Origin: Rhodoluna sp.
GTDB taxonomy: Bacteria > Actinomycetota > Actinomycetes > Actinomycetales > Microbacteriaceae
Assembly (NCBI GenBank): GCA_016462375.1
Contig: JAEMTJ010000019.1
Span: forward strand, 19,806 to 26,181
Reading direction: 5' to 3'
DNA length: 6,376 nucleotides
In this document: positions 5,936-6,376 of the stretch, piece after piece
Layout: every line of letters begins with the position of its first letter
How positions within the stretch are numbered: the first letter of the stretch is position 1
Notes under the pieces: generated by a model
Databases searched by the model: none
What the model saw: only the letters and a program-made list of their open reading frames with translations
Told to the model about the DNA's origin: nothing
Translations under genes and position numbers: made by a program

Positions 5936-6376
5936 TGGCTAAGTTGATGGTGGATGCTCGCAATGTGCGAAAGAGTTACGGCTCAAACCAGGTGCTCAAT
6001 GGAATGAGTTTGACTGTTGAGCAAGGTGAGGTGCTCTGCATCATTGGGCCTTCTGGTTCAGGGAAGTCAACTTTCCTTAGATGCCTGAATCACCTTGAAT
6101 CAATTGACGGTGGCCGCATCTATGTTAACGATGAGTTGATGGGCTATCGTCAGGTGGGCAATGTCTTGCATGAACTCAAGCCGAAGGATATCGCTCAACA
6201 GAGACAGTCCATCGGCATGGTTTTCCAACGGTTCAATCTCTTTCCCCATATGACTGCTCTGCAGAATGTGATTGAAGCCCCTGTCGGTGTTGCCGGTATC
6301 GATGCTGAGGAAGCTAAAAAGCAGGGGCTCGAATTGCTGGCTCAGGTTGGTTTGCAAGACAAAGCAGAGCACTATC
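5935..6376 (+). CDS. Polar amino acid ABC transporter ATP-binding protein (GlnQ/HisP type), 3' end outside window
   Basis: ATPase subunit that powers the permease encoded directly upstream. Only the first 147 codons are present; the frame is open at the right edge. Visible are the A-loop Tyr15 in RKSYGSNQVL, Walker A GPSGSGKST (38-46), the family-typical RCLNHLE after it (49-55), and the Q-loop in VFQRFNLFPHMT (96-107, Gln98). The ABC signature, Walker B and H-loop should follow beyond the window. An insertion of about 20 residues (roughly 69-89) before the Q-loop is one I recall from many actinobacterial amino acid ATPases of this group. The start ATG overlaps the permease stop, with AAGGTGG at 5918-5924 as ribosome binding site. 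The solute-binding protein may lie downstream. Confidence 0.95.
   Translation, partial: MAKLMVDARNVRKSYGSNQVLNGMSLTVEQGEVLCIIGPSGSGKSTFLRCLNHLESIDGGRIYVNDELMGYRQVGNVLHELKPKDIAQQRQSIGMVFQRFNLFPHMTALQNVIEAPVGVAGIDAEEAKKQGLELLAQVGLQDKAEHY

Noticed and set aside
6100..6372. A 90-codon minus-strand open frame at the right edge
   Set aside because: It is antisense to the ABC ATPase, whose motifs prove the plus-strand frame real.

Overview
The window reads as ordinary chromosome from an actinobacterium with an unusually modest GC content (high 40s percent by eye, not computed). The evidence is the gene order alr - tsaE - tsaB - rimI/tsaD - THUMP-like methyltransferase - groES, frequent TTG and GTG starts, a CIRCE-controlled groES, and protein sequences of actinobacterial type. 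From memory this order is typical of Microbacteriaceae. Together with the low GC and tight packing it suggests a streamlined freshwater lineage (Luna-type Microbacteriaceae or a similar planktonic actinobacterium), but the genus cannot be fixed from sequence alone.

Left part (1-3177, + strand): one tightly coupled operon. It holds the C-terminal half of alanine racemase (D-alanine for peptidoglycan), then tsaE, tsaB and a single reading frame that fuses RimI (protein N-terminal acetyltransferase) to TsaD. TsaB, TsaD and TsaE are the partners that transfer the threonylcarbamoyl group to A37 of ANN-decoding tRNAs (t6A); TsaC/Sua5, which makes the intermediate, is not in the window. Each junction overlaps by 1-4 bases, and the operon promoter lies left of the window.

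Middle (3178-4643): a 136-base convergent gap closed by a long bidirectional terminator hairpin, then a minus-strand SAM-dependent methyltransferase with a THUMP-like C-terminus. Its start faces groES across a 127-base divergent region. That region carries a perfect CIRCE operator (HrcA site), which overlaps the predicted groES -35 box and sits just upstream of a possible leaderless promoter for the methyltransferase.

Right part (4644-6376): groES alone, with no groEL behind it, closed by a strong intrinsic terminator. It is followed by a polar amino acid ABC importer operon: the permease and the first 147 codons of the ATPase, which runs off the right edge. The solute-binding protein is not in the window.

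No mobile elements, CRISPR arrays, tRNA or rRNA genes were seen, and no gene-free stretch exceeds about 140 bases. I found no clearly new multi-gene system. The points most worth a second look are the RimI-TsaD fusion and the possible HrcA co-control of the divergent methyltransferase.
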